A stretch of 64,000 nucleotides of DNA, taken from Natranaeroarchaeum sp042663585. GTDB taxonomy: Archaea; Halobacteriota; Halobacteria; Halobacteriales; Natronoarchaeaceae. Both the position numbers and the translations under genes were made by a program. How positions within the stretch are numbered: position 1 is the first letter of the stretch; each line of letters starts with the position of its first letter. The DNA lies in the NCBI RefSeq assembly GCF_042663585.1, contig NZ_JBHTAN010000001.1, forward strand, positions 310,001-374,000, read 5' to 3'. A model generated the notes under the pieces. That model had not been told where the DNA came from. It did not search any database and saw only the letters and a list, made by a program, of their open reading frames with translations. Of this stretch, positions 42,904 to 53,421 are shown piece by piece.

Positions 42904-43830
42904 ATGTCGGCAGGATATGACGCATTTCCGGCAGGTTACATCCGCTTCGACAAAGTCAGGCGGTCAGTACCAGAGCCGACCAAGATACAGGTATCCGATG
43001 ACGTTGCTCTCGAAACGCTCCATATACCAGGGGCCGATGAGGCGCTTGTTTTCATTCATGGAGGCCTTGGTTCGTTATGGAATCCGTATCCACAGTTGCA
43101 TGCGTTTGCTGGAGAACGGGACCTCGTGACGTACTCGTTGGCGGGCAATGGCAACTCAACGACCCGACCAACGCAATCTATTAACGGTCACGTGGCCGAT
43201 CTCCAAGCCCTACTCAAAGAACTCGATATTGATCGGCCAATTCTCCACGGTCACAGCTACGGTACAGCGGTCGCTATCGAGTACGCGAAGCAGCACCCGA
43301 CAAGCGCACTCGTTCTCCATGCGGGCGGTGATCACGACCTCACACCAGCGTGGGAAAAGCCCTTCTTACGGCTCTTTCTTGCCCTCAGTCTGTACAGGTT
43401 ACCGTCAAACAAGACCTTGATGCGTCGATTGGCTCACAGCGTCGGTGCACACGAAGAGACCTCCAGGGGTGTCATCGAAGACTTCCTTCAATCGAACCCG
43501 ATGCCGCACCGCCGTTCGGCGTGGACAACGGTCACGGAGGGGTTTTGGGGGTATGACGGGCGTGATGATATGAGCCTCATCGACTGTCCAGCGCTGGTCA
43601 TCTATGGACCTGCTGATGGGATCGTCCCTCTTGACGTGGCACGAAGTACTGCCAGCCGGATTTCGCAAGGTGTATTCTGCCAGTTAGAGCGAACCGGTCA
43701 CATCGGAATGATCGAACGGCCCGCGATATACAACAGTTTGCTTCGGGCGGTCAGTACAACCGTCAAAACAGATCAACCATTAGTAGAATCGATGACGGAG
43801 GTACGGGATGCAGAAATTTCAAACGAGTAG
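42904..43830 (+). CDS. Alpha/beta-fold hydrolase
   Basis: 308 residues from MSAGYDAFPAGYIRFDK. Catalytic triad of the fold is visible: nucleophile elbow GHSYGT (Ser), acid in VIYGPADGIVPLDVA (Asp) and His in LERTGHIGMIERP. The oxyanion region is LVFIHGGLGSLWNP. Lower GC than the flanking LUD operon. Could be an esterase, lipase or C-C hydrolase; the substrate is not evident and no operon partner is present. Confidence 0.82.
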   Translation: MSAGYDAFPAGYIRFDKVRRSVPEPTKIQVSDDVALETLHIPGADEALVFIHGGLGSLWNPYPQLHAFAGERDLVTYSLAGNGNSTTRPTQSINGHVADLQALLKELDIDRPILHGHSYGTAVAIEYAKQHPTSALVLHAGGDHDLTPAWEKPFLRLFLALSLYRLPSNKTLMRRLAHSVGAHEETSRGVIEDFLQSNPMPHRRSAWTTVTEGFWGYDGRDDMSLIDCPALVIYGPADGIVPLDVARSTASRISQGVFCQLERTGHIGMIERPAIYNSLLRAVSTTVKTDQPLVESMTEVRDAEISNE

Positions 43831-44170
43831 TGAACAGAATCGTCGTTATCACTCCACAATTCGATTCCACTAAGATCAATATCTAAGACACTGCTGTAAG
43901 AGTGTTGGCTGCGGTAGTTGCCGGTCTCACTTTGGCACCTTCGTTCTCCCAGATCGCTATCGGTCGGAACACCACCCGCTGAGAGAGCAGTCGTATCCCA
44001 CTATAAGGATCTGATTGGGCATCGATTCAGTCGTTACTTTCCGTAGCTGTCTATTTTATACTGCGACAACCATTGCGATCATCATACCTGTTGACTGGCA
44101 CCAAGTGGATCTTGGGGCAAGCTAGAAGTACACAGTATCGAAATTTCTAGCAAGTCGGCAGGGAGAGTTG
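43831..44170. other. Intergenic gap
   Basis: 340 bp, no gene seen; presumably holds the promoter of the LUD operon. Confidence 0.5.
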
Positions 44171-44680
44171 ATGATGTCTCAGGATACACCGCGGTACGAC
44201 GCGTTTACGAATCGGGCACGTAGCTACGGGGTTGAGATCACCGAGTGTCCTCCGGACGACGTCGCGGCAGCGGTCGATGAGCGGATCGAGGGGCCGGCCA
44301 TCGGCACACCATTGCCGTGGCCAGACGTCGAGTTGCCGGAGCAAGTAACAACTGCGCCCACGCCAGCGGATCTGGAGAATGCAGCCACTGGTGTTACGGC
44401 AGCTTCGCTGGCGATCGCCGAGTACGGGAGTCTCGTTCTCAGGATGGACGAACTCGGGAGCGAGCCGGTAAGTCTGTTCAACGACCGGCACGTTGTCGTC
44501 CTTCGGAAGCAAGACATCGTTCCGGATATGGCAGCAGCCTTCGAGTGGCTCGGCGACGAACTCCGGGAAACACGCGGTTCGGCGATTCTCGCAACCGGTC
44601 CTTCAGCAACTGCGGACATGGGCGCGCTGGTGCAGGGTGCGCACGGTCCGAAAGAAGTGGAGGTGATCGTTGTTTCATGA
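44171..44680 (+). CDS. LUD-domain protein (LutC/YkgG-like)
   Basis: 169 residues; ATG codons at 44171 and 44174 are both possible starts. The LUD signature is clear: GVTAASLAIAEYGSLVLRMD, SLFNDRHVVVLRKQDIVPDM and GSAILATGPSATADMGALVQ, ending HGPKEVEVIVV. With LutA and LutB homologues it forms an iron-sulfur L-lactate oxidation complex. The stop overlaps the next start (ATGA at 44677). Confidence 0.85.
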   Translation: MMSQDTPRYDAFTNRARSYGVEITECPPDDVAAAVDERIEGPAIGTPLPWPDVELPEQVTTAPTPADLENAATGVTAASLAIAEYGSLVLRMDELGSEPVSLFNDRHVVVLRKQDIVPDMAAAFEWLGDELRETRGSAILATGPSATADMGALVQGAHGPKEVEVIVVS

Positions 44681-46875
44681 GCTCACAGCGAGAGTCGAAA
44701 GCAGCCCATATTCGACACATCCTGGAGACGGAGGGCGAGGCAGTCGCCGCTAACACGAGAGGATTTAACGCGGGACGATACGAATCTGTTGCCGATCTCG
44801 AGTCGTACGAGCAGCTTCGCGCGGAAGCGAGGGCGATCAAGGAAGACGCCATCGAACGGCTACCTGCTCTTCTCGACGAACTCACTGAAACGGTCGAGGA
44901 GAACGGTGGAACCGTCTATATCGCTGATGATGCCGCCGATGCCAACGAGTACATTTCGGACGTCTGTTCGCAAGCGGAGGCCGACCGCCTCGTCAAAAGC
45001 AAGTCGATGACGAGCGAGGAGATCACGGTCAACGAGCACCTCGAACGTGAGGGCGTCGACGTCGTCGAGACCGACCTCGGCGAGTGGGTCCTTCAGGTCG
45101 CTGACGAGGCTCCAAGCCATATCGTCGCTCCCGCGATCCACAAGTCTCGTGAGGATATTGCGACCCTCTTTAACAAGCAGTTCGAGCCTGCCGACGAACT
45201 CGAAACGGCCGAGGAACTGACGATGTTTGCCCGGGAGAAGCTGGGTGAACAGATCCGGGGCGCCGATGTCGGAATGACTGGTGCGAACTTTCTCACGGCG
45301 GATTCCGGGACCATGGCGCTGGTAACGAGCGAGGGCAACGCCCGCAAGACTGTGACCGTTCCGGACACGCAGATCACTGTCGCTGGCGTCGAAAAGATCG
45401 TCCCGAGCATCGAGGACCTGCAGCCCTTTATCGAACTGATCGGCCGCTCCGGGACGGGACAGGACATCACGAGTTATATCTCGTTGCTCACGCCCCCGAT
45501 CAACTCTCCACCGGTCGATTTCGACGATCGAGAGACACCGATCGGCGGCGATGGCGAGGGCCGTGAGTTCCATCTCGTCCTCATCGACAACGGGCGGTTG
45601 GCGATGCGAGAGGACGAAGATCTCCGGGAGACACTGTACTGTATCCGGTGTTCGGCCTGCTCGAACACCTGTGCGAACTTCCAGTCCGTTGGTGGCCATG
45701 TGTTTGGTGGTGAGACGTACTCCGGCGGAATCGCCACGGGGTGGGAAGCTGGCGTACATGGTACCGACACCGCAGCGGAATTCAACGATCTCTGCACGGG
45801 CTGTTCGCGCTGTGTCGAGGCCTGCCCGGTCAATATCGATATCCCGTGGATCAATACCGTCGTCCGGGATCGAATCAACACCGAGACCGACACCAGCGCC
45901 GAGTTTCTGGTCGATGGATTGACGCCTGATACCGAGAGTTCTGGGCCGGGACTCCAGAAACGCCTGTTCGGCAACTTCGAGACGCTTGCCAAACTCGGTA
46001 GCGCGTTCGCACCCCTCTCGAACTGGGCTGCAAATTCTCTGCCGGCTTCGTACCTCCTTGAACGCGTCGCAGGCGTCGACCGGAGGCGGGACCTCCCCGC
46101 GTTCCGCCGGACGACATTTGTCGAGTGGTTCGAAAGCCGTGACGATATTCCACCGAGTGATCCGGACTGGACAGTCGTGCTCTATCCCGACCTGTACACG
46201 AACTACATGCTAGTCGAGCGCGGAAAGGCGGCTGTCAGAGCGCTGGAAGCACTTGGTGCTGAGGTCGTCGTCCCGCCGGTACCAGGGGCTGGGCGGGCAC
46301 CACTCTCGCAGGGAATGATCGATACGGCCCGGACGAAAGCAGAACGCGTCGTCGAGCAGCTTGGCCCATACGTCAAGCAGGGAGACGACGTGGTCGTAAT
46401 TGAGCCGAGTGACCTGGCGATGTTCCGTAACGATTACGCCAGGCTCCTTCCGGAAGAGCAGCACGAACCGCTCGCGGCGAACAGCTACGAGATTCTCGAA
46501 TACATCTACGGGCTCCTCGAAAACGGTGCCAATCCCGACGAGCTGACTGTCGCTGCCGACGGGGAAACGGTTGCCTATCACGCCCACTGCCAACAGCGTA
46601 CGATGGGACTCGACGAGTATGGCCTCTCCGTCCTAGACCGACTGGAGTACGAGGTGACAACAAGCGATGTCGAGTGCTGTGGAATGGCTGGATCGTTCGG
46701 CTACAAGCAGCAGTACTACGAGCTTTCGATCGACGTCGGCTCGAATCTGGAGACACAGCTCGACGAGGCGGACTGTGAACATACCCTTGCAAGCGGCATG
46801 TCTTGTACGGACCAGATTGGAGACCTCGTGGGCGACGAGCCGATGCATGTCGTCGAGCTCATCGCTCCTGATTGA
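44677..46875 (+). CDS. LutB-LutA fusion: LUD domain, 2x[4Fe-4S], CCG domains
   Basis: 732 residues from MSSQRESKAAHIRHI. The N-terminal half is LutB-like: LUD core DVGMTGANFLTADSGTMALV, then two ferredoxin clusters CIRCSACSNTCANF and CTGCSRCVEACPVNIDIP. The C-terminal ~270 residues are LutA/GlpC-like with HAHCQQRTMGL and a CCG motif VECCGMAGSFGY followed by GMSCTDQI. Bacteria usually encode LutA and LutB separately; haloarchaea often have this fusion. It probably passes electrons from lactate, or a related 2-hydroxyacid, to the membrane chain. Confidence 0.87.
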   Translation: MSSQRESKAAHIRHILETEGEAVAANTRGFNAGRYESVADLESYEQLRAEARAIKEDAIERLPALLDELTETVEENGGTVYIADDAADANEYISDVCSQAEADRLVKSKSMTSEEITVNEHLEREGVDVVETDLGEWVLQVADEAPSHIVAPAIHKSREDIATLFNKQFEPADELETAEELTMFAREKLGEQIRGADVGMTGANFLTADSGTMALVTSEGNARKTVTVPDTQITVAGVEKIVPSIEDLQPFIELIGRSGTGQDITSYISLLTPPINSPPVDFDDRETPIGGDGEGREFHLVLIDNGRLAMREDEDLRETLYCIRCSACSNTCANFQSVGGHVFGGETYSGGIATGWEAGVHGTDTAAEFNDLCTGCSRCVEACPVNIDIPWINTVVRDRINTETDTSAEFLVDGLTPDTESSGPGLQKRLFGNFETLAKLGSAFAPLSNWAANSLPASYLLERVAGVDRRRDLPAFRRTTFVEWFESRDDIPPSDPDWTVVLYPDLYTNYMLVERGKAAVRALEALGAEVVVPPVPGAGRAPLSQGMIDTARTKAERVVEQLGPYVKQGDDVVVIEPSDLAMFRNDYARLLPEEQHEPLAANSYEILEYIYGLLENGANPDELTVAADGETVAYHAHCQQRTMGLDEYGLSVLDRLEYEVTTSDVECCGMAGSFGYKQQYYELSIDVGSNLETQLDEADCEHTLASGMSCTDQIGDLVGDEPMHVVELIAPD

Positions 46876-46999
46876 GCTGCTCTTCGCTCGGTCGCTTCAT
46901 TAGCAAGCTCGCTCTTGAGGAACATCACAACCTCGAAGGATGGAAATGATGCGTGGCTTCAAAGCGCAATATTGTTCGTGAATTGAATTATAGAAGGTA

Positions 47000-47503
<504 letters not shown>

Positions 47504-47595
47504 CCGTCCGGGGCCTGATACTGCGCGGTGCGATCAGGGCAAGCGGACTCGAAAGAGAACGGCGGGGTGGTCGTCCGCGAACGTTCTGGGTGCTC

Positions 47596-47793
47596 TCAAG
47601 CGTGGGCAGTGTATCCAGCGTCTTCGACGGCTTGTACAAGGGCCATGACGTCGGCGTCACCATTGACTCTCGCCTGTTCGGCCTCACGATCGGCGGTGGC
47701 GTCAGTCACGCCAGATACGTCTTGAAGGGTCTCTTTAACGGTCTGTTCACAGTGTTCGCACGTCATCCCCTCGACGGTGATCGTTTGACTCAT
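47596..47793 (-). CDS. HMA-domain copper chaperone (CopZ-like)
   Basis: 65 residues from MSQTITVEGMTCEHCEQTVK. One heavy-metal-associated domain with the metal site MTCEHC and the usual ending VQAVEDAGYTAHA. It should carry Cu(I) to the ATPase CopA encoded at 48613. Divergent from the Lrp/TRASH regulator across 133 bp, which contains a GTTCGAAC palindrome at 47848-47855. Confidence 0.85.
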   Translation of the reverse strand: MSQTITVEGMTCEHCEQTVKETLQDVSGVTDATADREAEQARVNGDADVMALVQAVEDAGYTAHA

Positions 47794-47926
47794 TCCGGTG
47801 AAAAATACGGACGGCTCCTCTTTGTCATTTGCTGCTTCGATACTGTTGTTCGAACGGTTATGAAACGACGTATTCCAAAGTATCTTCAGGGAAATAGTAT
47901 TGTATCCTGCGTCCTTTTGGGCCAGT

Positions 47927-48517
47927 ATGCGGGACTTGGATGAAACCGACATGGAGATTCTCTCGCTGTTAGCCGAGAACGCCCGTCGCCCGTTCAGCGC
48001 GATCGGCGAGGAAGTTGGCCTCTCGGGGCCAGCCGTCTCAGATCGCGTTACACGGCTCCAAGAGACCGGAGTCATCAACAACTTCACTATCGATGTCGAC
48101 CGTACTAAACTCAGAGCTGGTGTACCGGTACTCGTTCAACTGGATCTCCCGTCTGAGTCGTTCGACGCGGTACGCGAGCGGGTCAGAAACGACGACGCCG
48201 TCGAACACGTGTTCATTACGTCGGAGGGCGACCTCTGGTTCTATGGACGTGCAGAAGCACAGAACGTCCGAGCATGGGTGAACACGCTTCTCGATGGCGC
48301 TAACTCGGTTGATTACACAGTCACGTTAGTCGACGAAGTCGAGTGGACACCGTCGATTGACGGCGTCGAGTTCGCACTCACGTGTGCCGAGTGCAGTAAT
48401 ACTGTGGATTCTGAGGGGGAGACGAGTCGTATTGATGGAGAGCTCTATCATTTCTGTTGTCAATCGTGTCAGAGTCGATTCGAAGATCGACACCAGCGTC
48501 TCGAAGAGGGCATATAG
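47927..48517 (+). CDS. Lrp/AsnC-type regulator with C-terminal TRASH metal-sensing domain
   Basis: 196 residues from MRDLDETDMEILSLLAENAR. N-terminal AsnC helix-turn-helix (FSAIGEEVGLSGPAVSDRVT), then a RAM-like domain (VPVLVQLDLPSESFDAVRER) and a TRASH domain CAECSNTVDSEG ... YHFCCQSCQSRF with the metal-binding Cys cluster. In archaea such proteins sense copper and control copA and the chaperone gene. It lies between those two genes, so local control is very likely. Confidence 0.85.
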   Translation: MRDLDETDMEILSLLAENARRPFSAIGEEVGLSGPAVSDRVTRLQETGVINNFTIDVDRTKLRAGVPVLVQLDLPSESFDAVRERVRNDDAVEHVFITSEGDLWFYGRAEAQNVRAWVNTLLDGANSVDYTVTLVDEVEWTPSIDGVEFALTCAECSNTVDSEGETSRIDGELYHFCCQSCQSRFEDRHQRLEEGI

Positions 48518-48612
48518 CGCTGACTTCGGTTTGGAACCGAAAGTAAACGCCGTCGATTACCCTCACTATCCAAGTGAGAACTCACCTAACGGGGTAGCTC
48601 CTACAGTATGAT

Positions 48613-51270
48613 ATGGAAACACGCACAGCACAACTGGACATCACAGGAATGACCTGTGCCAACTGCTCGGGGACAGTTGGGGACGCCCTGGAGTCACTCG
48701 ACGGCGTCATCGAGGCGAACGCCAATTTCGCCACGGACGAGGGCTCCGTCGAGTACAACCCTGACGAGGTATCGCTCGCAGAGATCTACGGGGCGATCGA
48801 GGACGCCGGCTACGGTGCGGTGTCTGACACGGTGACCATCGGCATCTCCGATATGACCTGTGCCAACTGTGTGCAGACGAACGAGACCGCGCTCGAGAAC
48901 ACGCCGGGTGTTATCGCGGCCGAGGCGAACTTCGCCACCGACGAAGCGCAGGTCAGGTACAACCCCGCGGACACCTCACTCGACGCGCTCTACGACGCTA
49001 TCGAGGACGCTGGTTACTCGCCGGTTCGTGAAGACAGCAACAGCGGTGAATCGGGTAAAGACGCTCGGGACGCTGCACGACAGGGTGAGATTCGAAAACA
49101 GCTTCGACTGACGCTGTTCGGAGCCGCGCTCTCGGCCCCGATGCTGTTTTTCCTCGCAGAGAAGTTCCTGCTCGGCGGGGGAATTCTCCCGGAGACGGTC
49201 CTCGGCGTCGAATTCGGATGGGTCGAGTTCCTGCTGGCGACACCAGTTCAGGCCGTGCTCGGCTGGCCGTTCTACAAGAACTCGTACAACGCGCTGATCA
49301 ACAACAGGCGCGCCAACATGGACGTTCTCATCGCACTGGGTTCGTCCACTGCGTATTTCTACTCAATCGCAGTACTCGCGGAATTGATCGCGGGGGGGCT
49401 GTACTTCGACACTGCCGCGTTGATCCTCGTGTTCATCACCCTCGGGAACTACCTCGAAGCCCGCTCGAAAGGGCAGGCAGGTGACGCCCTTCGAAAGCTC
49501 CTCGAAATGGAGGCCGAGACGGCCACCCTCGTCGACGAGGACGGTACCGAAGTGGAAGTGCCACTCGAAGAGGTCACCGTCGGCGACCGTATGAAGGTCC
49601 GGCCCGGCGAGCAGATTCCGACCGACGGCGTCGTCATCGACGGGCAGAGCGCCGTCGACGAGTCGATGGTCACCGGCGAGTCGGTTCCCGTCGAGAAAGG
49701 CGAGGGTGACGAGGTCGTCGGGTCCACTATCAACGAGAACGGTGTGCTCGTCGTTGAGGCGACGAAGGTCGGTGCGGACACGGCGCTCCAGCAGATCGTC
49801 CAGACGGTCAAGGAAGCCCAGTCGCGCCAACCCGACATCCAGAATCTGGCGGACCGCATCTCGGCGTACTTCGTCCCAGCGGTCATCGCGAACGCGTTGC
49901 TGTGGGGCACTGTGTGGTTCCTCTTCCCCGCGACTTTCGCGGGCTTCGTTGAGGCACTCCCGCTATGGGGACTCGTCGCAGGTGGCCCCGTCGCCGCTGG
50001 AGGCGTCTCAGTCTTCGAGTTCGCGCTCATCGTCTTCGCATCGTCCGTGTTGATCGCCTGTCCCTGTGCGCTGGGGTTAGCGACGCCTGCTGCAACGATG
50101 GTTGGGACAACGATCGGTGCCCAGAACGGCGTCCTGTTCAAAGGCGGGGACATTCTTGAACGCGCGAAAGACGTCGACACGGTCGTCTTTGACAAGACCG
50201 GGACGCTCACAAAAGGTGAAATGGAGCTAACGGACGTCGTGGTCTTCGACGGTGACGGCCAACCTGTCGCTGACGGTGGAGAGCCGGCAGCCGACGGCGG
50301 AGCGCTAACTGCACGCGATCGTCTCAGTGAGGACGACGTCCTCCGATTCGCAGCGACGGCCGAAAGTGGAAGCGAGCATCCGCTTGCGCGGGCCATTGTC
50401 GATGGAGCTGAAGCCCGTGGTATCGACGTGACCGACCCGGACGCCTTCGAGAACGTCCCCGGCCACGGCATCAAAGCGACGGTCGGTGACAATGAGGTGC
50501 TGGTCGGCAACCGCAAGCTGCTGCGCGACAACGGGATCGACCCCTCGCCCGCTCAGGAGACAATGGAGCGCCTCGAGAACGAGGGGAAGACGGCAATGCT
50601 CGTCGCGTTGCGCGGTTCGGAGCGAAGCGGCGACCGCGATGCGAGCGGCGAACAGCCGCGAGCGGAGGGCAAACTCATCGGTGTGGTCGCTGACGCCGAC
50701 ACGATCAAAGAAAGTGCAACCGAGGCCGTGAGCCAACTGCAGGAGCGCGGCATCGACGTGATGATGATCACCGGCGACAACGAGCGGACCGCCCTCTCCG
50801 TCGCCGAGCAGGTCGGGATCGACCCCGAAAATGTCCACGCGGAGGTGCTCCCCGAGGACAAATCCGATGCCGTCGAGGCCATTCAGGACGAAGGTCGCAA
50901 GGCGATGATGGTGGGCGACGGCGTCAACGACGCGCCCGCGCTCGCGGTGGCCCACGTCGGGACGGCCATCGGGAGCGGGACGGACGTCGCTATCGAAGCG
51001 GCGGACGTGACGCTGATGCGCGACGATCCACTCGACGTGGTGAAGGCTATCCGTATCTCGGACGCGACGCTCCAGAAGATCAAGCAGAACCTCGTGTGGG
51101 CGCTTGGGTACAACACGGCGATGATCCCGTTGGCTTCACTCGGGCTGCTCCAGCCCGTGCTCGCCGCCGGCGCGATGGCCTTCTCAAGTGTATCGGTGTT
51201 GTCGAACAGTCTACTGTTCCGCCGGTACACTCCGGATCACGATTACGAGCTCCTCGGTCGACTCCGCTAA
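48613..51270 (+). CDS. copA: Copper-translocating P1B-type ATPase
   Basis: 885 residues. Two N-terminal HMA domains (Cys15/Cys18 and Cys83/Cys86, both MTCANC), eight predicted membrane segments, the actuator loop VDESMVTGESVPVEKG, the transmembrane CPC motif in IACPCALGLATPAA, the phosphorylation motif FDKTGTLTKGE, the HP motif SEHPLA, ITGDNERTA and VGDGVNDAPAL. All catalytic elements are intact. Exports Cu(I) from the cytoplasm. The ATP-binding domain carries a short charged insert around SERSGDRDASGEQPR, a usual haloarchaeal variation. Confidence 0.95.
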   Translation: METRTAQLDITGMTCANCSGTVGDALESLDGVIEANANFATDEGSVEYNPDEVSLAEIYGAIEDAGYGAVSDTVTIGISDMTCANCVQTNETALENTPGVIAAEANFATDEAQVRYNPADTSLDALYDAIEDAGYSPVREDSNSGESGKDARDAARQGEIRKQLRLTLFGAALSAPMLFFLAEKFLLGGGILPETVLGVEFGWVEFLLATPVQAVLGWPFYKNSYNALINNRRANMDVLIALGSSTAYFYSIAVLAELIAGGLYFDTAALILVFITLGNYLEARSKGQAGDALRKLLEMEAETATLVDEDGTEVEVPLEEVTVGDRMKVRPGEQIPTDGVVIDGQSAVDESMVTGESVPVEKGEGDEVVGSTINENGVLVVEATKVGADTALQQIVQTVKEAQSRQPDIQNLADRISAYFVPAVIANALLWGTVWFLFPATFAGFVEALPLWGLVAGGPVAAGGVSVFEFALIVFASSVLIACPCALGLATPAATMVGTTIGAQNGVLFKGGDILERAKDVDTVVFDKTGTLTKGEMELTDVVVFDGDGQPVADGGEPAADGGALTARDRLSEDDVLRFAATAESGSEHPLARAIVDGAEARGIDVTDPDAFENVPGHGIKATVGDNEVLVGNRKLLRDNGIDPSPAQETMERLENEGKTAMLVALRGSERSGDRDASGEQPRAEGKLIGVVADADTIKESATEAVSQLQERGIDVMMITGDNERTALSVAEQVGIDPENVHAEVLPEDKSDAVEAIQDEGRKAMMVGDGVNDAPALAVAHVGTAIGSGTDVAIEAADVTLMRDDPLDVVKAIRISDATLQKIKQNLVWALGYNTAMIPLASLGLLQPVLAAGAMAFSSVSVLSNSLLFRRYTPDHDYELLGRLR

Positions 51271-51336
51271 TCAGCTGGTTTCACCAGCAGCATTCTTCGT
51301 CGTGTCCGGAAAAAACGACTCTCTGGAGAGAGACGG

Positions 51337-51648
51337 CTACTCCTGAGTGACAATTCCACGAAGAACCGGATAGTACGCTGTCCCAGTCCAGACCCCTACA
51401 TGTGGATGACCGATGTACTGGAATCGGCCGTGGAGGTCGGCGTACGTCCCAGCGACCTCTTCGGCCTGGTGAAATGTCGCATCCTCTCGGGGATGGTTAT
51501 CGGGCGTGTTGTACTCAAGTCCGTAGTGTTCCTCGGGGTTCGACGCCGTCCAATGGACTGGGTCGGTTACGTACTCCCATACCTCCTCGGACGATGCGTC
51601 GATGATGATTTCGGCTTTGTCGGTGACGTACCTGGATTGACACCTAAT
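51337..51648 (-). pseudogene. 5'-truncated SRPBCC-family protein
   Basis: Leftward frame without any ATG, GTG or TTG: DKAEIIIDASSEEVWEYVTD, PVHWTASNPEEHYGLEY, HPHVGVWTGTAYYPVLRGIV, then TAG at 51337-51339. The first block is the classic START/SRPBCC beginning. Only about 100 codons remain of a domain that is usually ~140 residues, and the start is missing. The fragment directly abuts the DUF5676 gene end. A decayed gene at a junction in the copper island. Confidence 0.55.
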
Positions 51649-51948
51649 CTATGATACGAAGGCGTTGTAAAGCCACGCGAAGGCATACATCAAGACGAAG
51701 CTGATCACCGCTGCCTCGACCATGCCCGCCACAGTCCCGACGATGGTCGGTTCGAAGAACAGGTGCCACTGCTCCATCGCTTCGACTGCGCCCTCATAGA
51801 CGCCGATCGCTCCGAACACACCCAGCAGGAGCATCGCGGTGGCAGAGACGACTGCTGCTGCGCCCGCCAGTGCCAACGAATCGAGATGCATCACGTTGGT
51901 CGTGGAGTCCATTTCGTACGCATCTTGGTTTGTGGTAGTAGTGCTCAT
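51649..51948 (-). CDS. DUF5676-type small membrane protein
   Basis: 99 residues with two membrane segments (LALAGAAAVVSATAMLLLGV and GTVAGMVEAAVISFVLMYAF), ending AFAWLYNAFVS; the WLYN end is typical of DUF5676. The first ~20 residues are polar. Often found in bacterial and archaeal metal-resistance loci. Function unknown; membership of the copper island is inferred from place. Confidence 0.65.
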   Translation of the reverse strand: MSTTTTNQDAYEMDSTTNVMHLDSLALAGAAAVVSATAMLLLGVFGAIGVYEGAVEAMEQWHLFFEPTIVGTVAGMVEAAVISFVLMYAFAWLYNAFVS

Positions 51949-52269
51949 GACTACAGATACGCTCTACTCCTTCAATCGGGTTTCTCTTACAATTCGAAAG
52001 GGAGCGATTCCTTGGTAACACGGAGGAAAAATATCGTGGGGGAACCAGCGGTCCAACACCCAGATCTGTATGGCCGGTCCGTCGGAAGACCAAGGAGCCA
52101 CCACCGACTGGAATCAGTGACACGCAAAAACTGATGAGCGCGAACGCAGTCCTCGAACGCTTGACCACCTCTGATAGCATGAGTCACCTTTGAATGCAAG
52201 ATTTACTCCGCCCACTGCCCCGGTTTCTTAAGAACAAATAACAAAAAAGATGGCTGCGATCGTCTAAAT
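51949..52269. other. Intergenic gap
   Basis: 321 bp without a credible gene; promoter of the DUF5676 gene should lie at its left side. Confidence 0.45.
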
Positions 52270-52779
52270 ATGCAAGCCGCCCTCGTCGACGGAATCCTCG
52301 AGTCGTTGCGGATCGGCGTCGGTTTCCTCTGGACTGCGGCGTGGGCGATCATCATGGGGCTCGTCATCACGAGTCTCGTTCAGGTTTTCAAAATCGTCGT
52401 GTTCGCGCTCTCTGGCTTTCTCCTATACGTCTACCGTCGTGGTCTCGGTGTGCCCGGGCAGTACTGCGACCCCGTGGGATGCGAACCGACGATAGTGGAC
52501 CGAGCCTCACCCACGACGGCGAGCCGATACAGTAGTCGGTGGCTTGGTCGCTGTCGTCCTCATCGTCTCTGGTGTGCTCATCTGGCAAGCATACCAGCAA
52601 TAGCAGGCCTTCGACCAGATGGGATCGATAATGGGCACGTTGATGGGGTCCGTTCACGGAACGAATCCACTCTGGTACGTCCTCGGAACCTTCCTCGTTT
52701 CGGCTGTCATCGATGGGGGTATCTCGTGATTCGGGATGAGGTCACCAGCATAGAGGTAAACGACCGCTCACAGAGTTAA
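52270..52779 (+). pseudogene. Composite remnant: permease start fused to a decayed membrane protein
   Basis: The first ~40 residues (ESLRIGVGFLWTAAWAIIMG) look like the start of an ArsP/DUF318-type permease. The frame then turns basic and loses membrane character. In another frame, 52531-52730 reads VAVVLIVSGVLIWQAYQQ, a stop, QAFDQMGSIMGTLMGSV and NPLWYVLGTFLVSAVIDGG. After a further shift GYLVIRDEVTS runs to the stop at 52779. That looks like a two-segment haloarchaeal membrane protein with several lesions. Confidence 0.5.
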
Positions 52780-53082
52780 ATGGCGAATCCGACCGATCCT
52801 GAGGGTGATGAATCGCCAGAGGTAGCTGTCCAATCGAATCGAGCCATCAATCCGGAGTCTCAGCTACAGGCTCGCGTGTTAGACCTCCTGCCAGATGATG
52901 AACGCCGTATCCTCGAACCAGTTATCTCCTCGTCTGGCATCACACAGATCGAACTCAGGGATCGCTCGGACATCTCGAAGAGCAAGGTCAGTCAGACGGT
53001 GAGTGCGCTTGAGAAGCGTGGCCTGCTGTACCGCGAGCGCCAAGGGCGGACGTATCGCATCTATCCGAGCGACGACCTATAA
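52780..53082 (+). CDS. Winged-helix (MarR-like/DUF7343-type) regulator
   Basis: 100 residues beginning immediately after the preceding stop. Disordered acidic N-terminus, then a compact winged helix: VLDLLPDDERRILEPVISSS, DISKSKVSQTVSALEKRGLL, YRERQGRTYRIYPSDDL. The membrane remnant just upstream suggests that the original product was, or was coupled to, a membrane-anchored regulator. Could regulate the copper genes that follow. Confidence 0.65.
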   Translation: MANPTDPEGDESPEVAVQSNRAINPESQLQARVLDLLPDDERRILEPVISSSGITQIELRDRSDISKSKVSQTVSALEKRGLLYRERQGRTYRIYPSDDL

Positions 53083-53421
53083 CGAAAACAGGCGAACTAG
53101 TGGGGCGTTCCCACGAGTCCAGCCCCGTCCAAAACGTTGTCCACTATCACGTCTGCACAATCTCGATGCAGGGATGGCGCGTGTCGTAGAATACGTCGAA
53201 TGACCTGGTTACGGATCGTTCATACTGTTGTTCCTGGGGCCGTGGTCCTGTCCCGGGAGAAGGATTGAGTACCAATCCGGCGAATTCGGGCCGGAGGAAC
53301 GGTCCTTGTCCTGAAAAACGGTTAGGTCCTCTTATACATGTTCTCGAACGTTCTCCTGTGTGGATTCACACCCACGTCGATAACCCCCCAGCAGTCCTAC
53401 GAGTAATCGAGGAGAAAGACA
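53083..53421. other. Intergenic gap
   Basis: 339 bp, no credible gene; probable promoter region of the Met/His-rich secreted protein operon. Confidence 0.45.

Noticed and set aside
44440..44680. Separate gene starting inside the LUD (LutC-like) gene as part of the 852-codon open frame
   Set aside because: The upstream 120 codons of that frame are out of register with the LutC-like protein and basic; the ATG at 44677 gives the homologous start.
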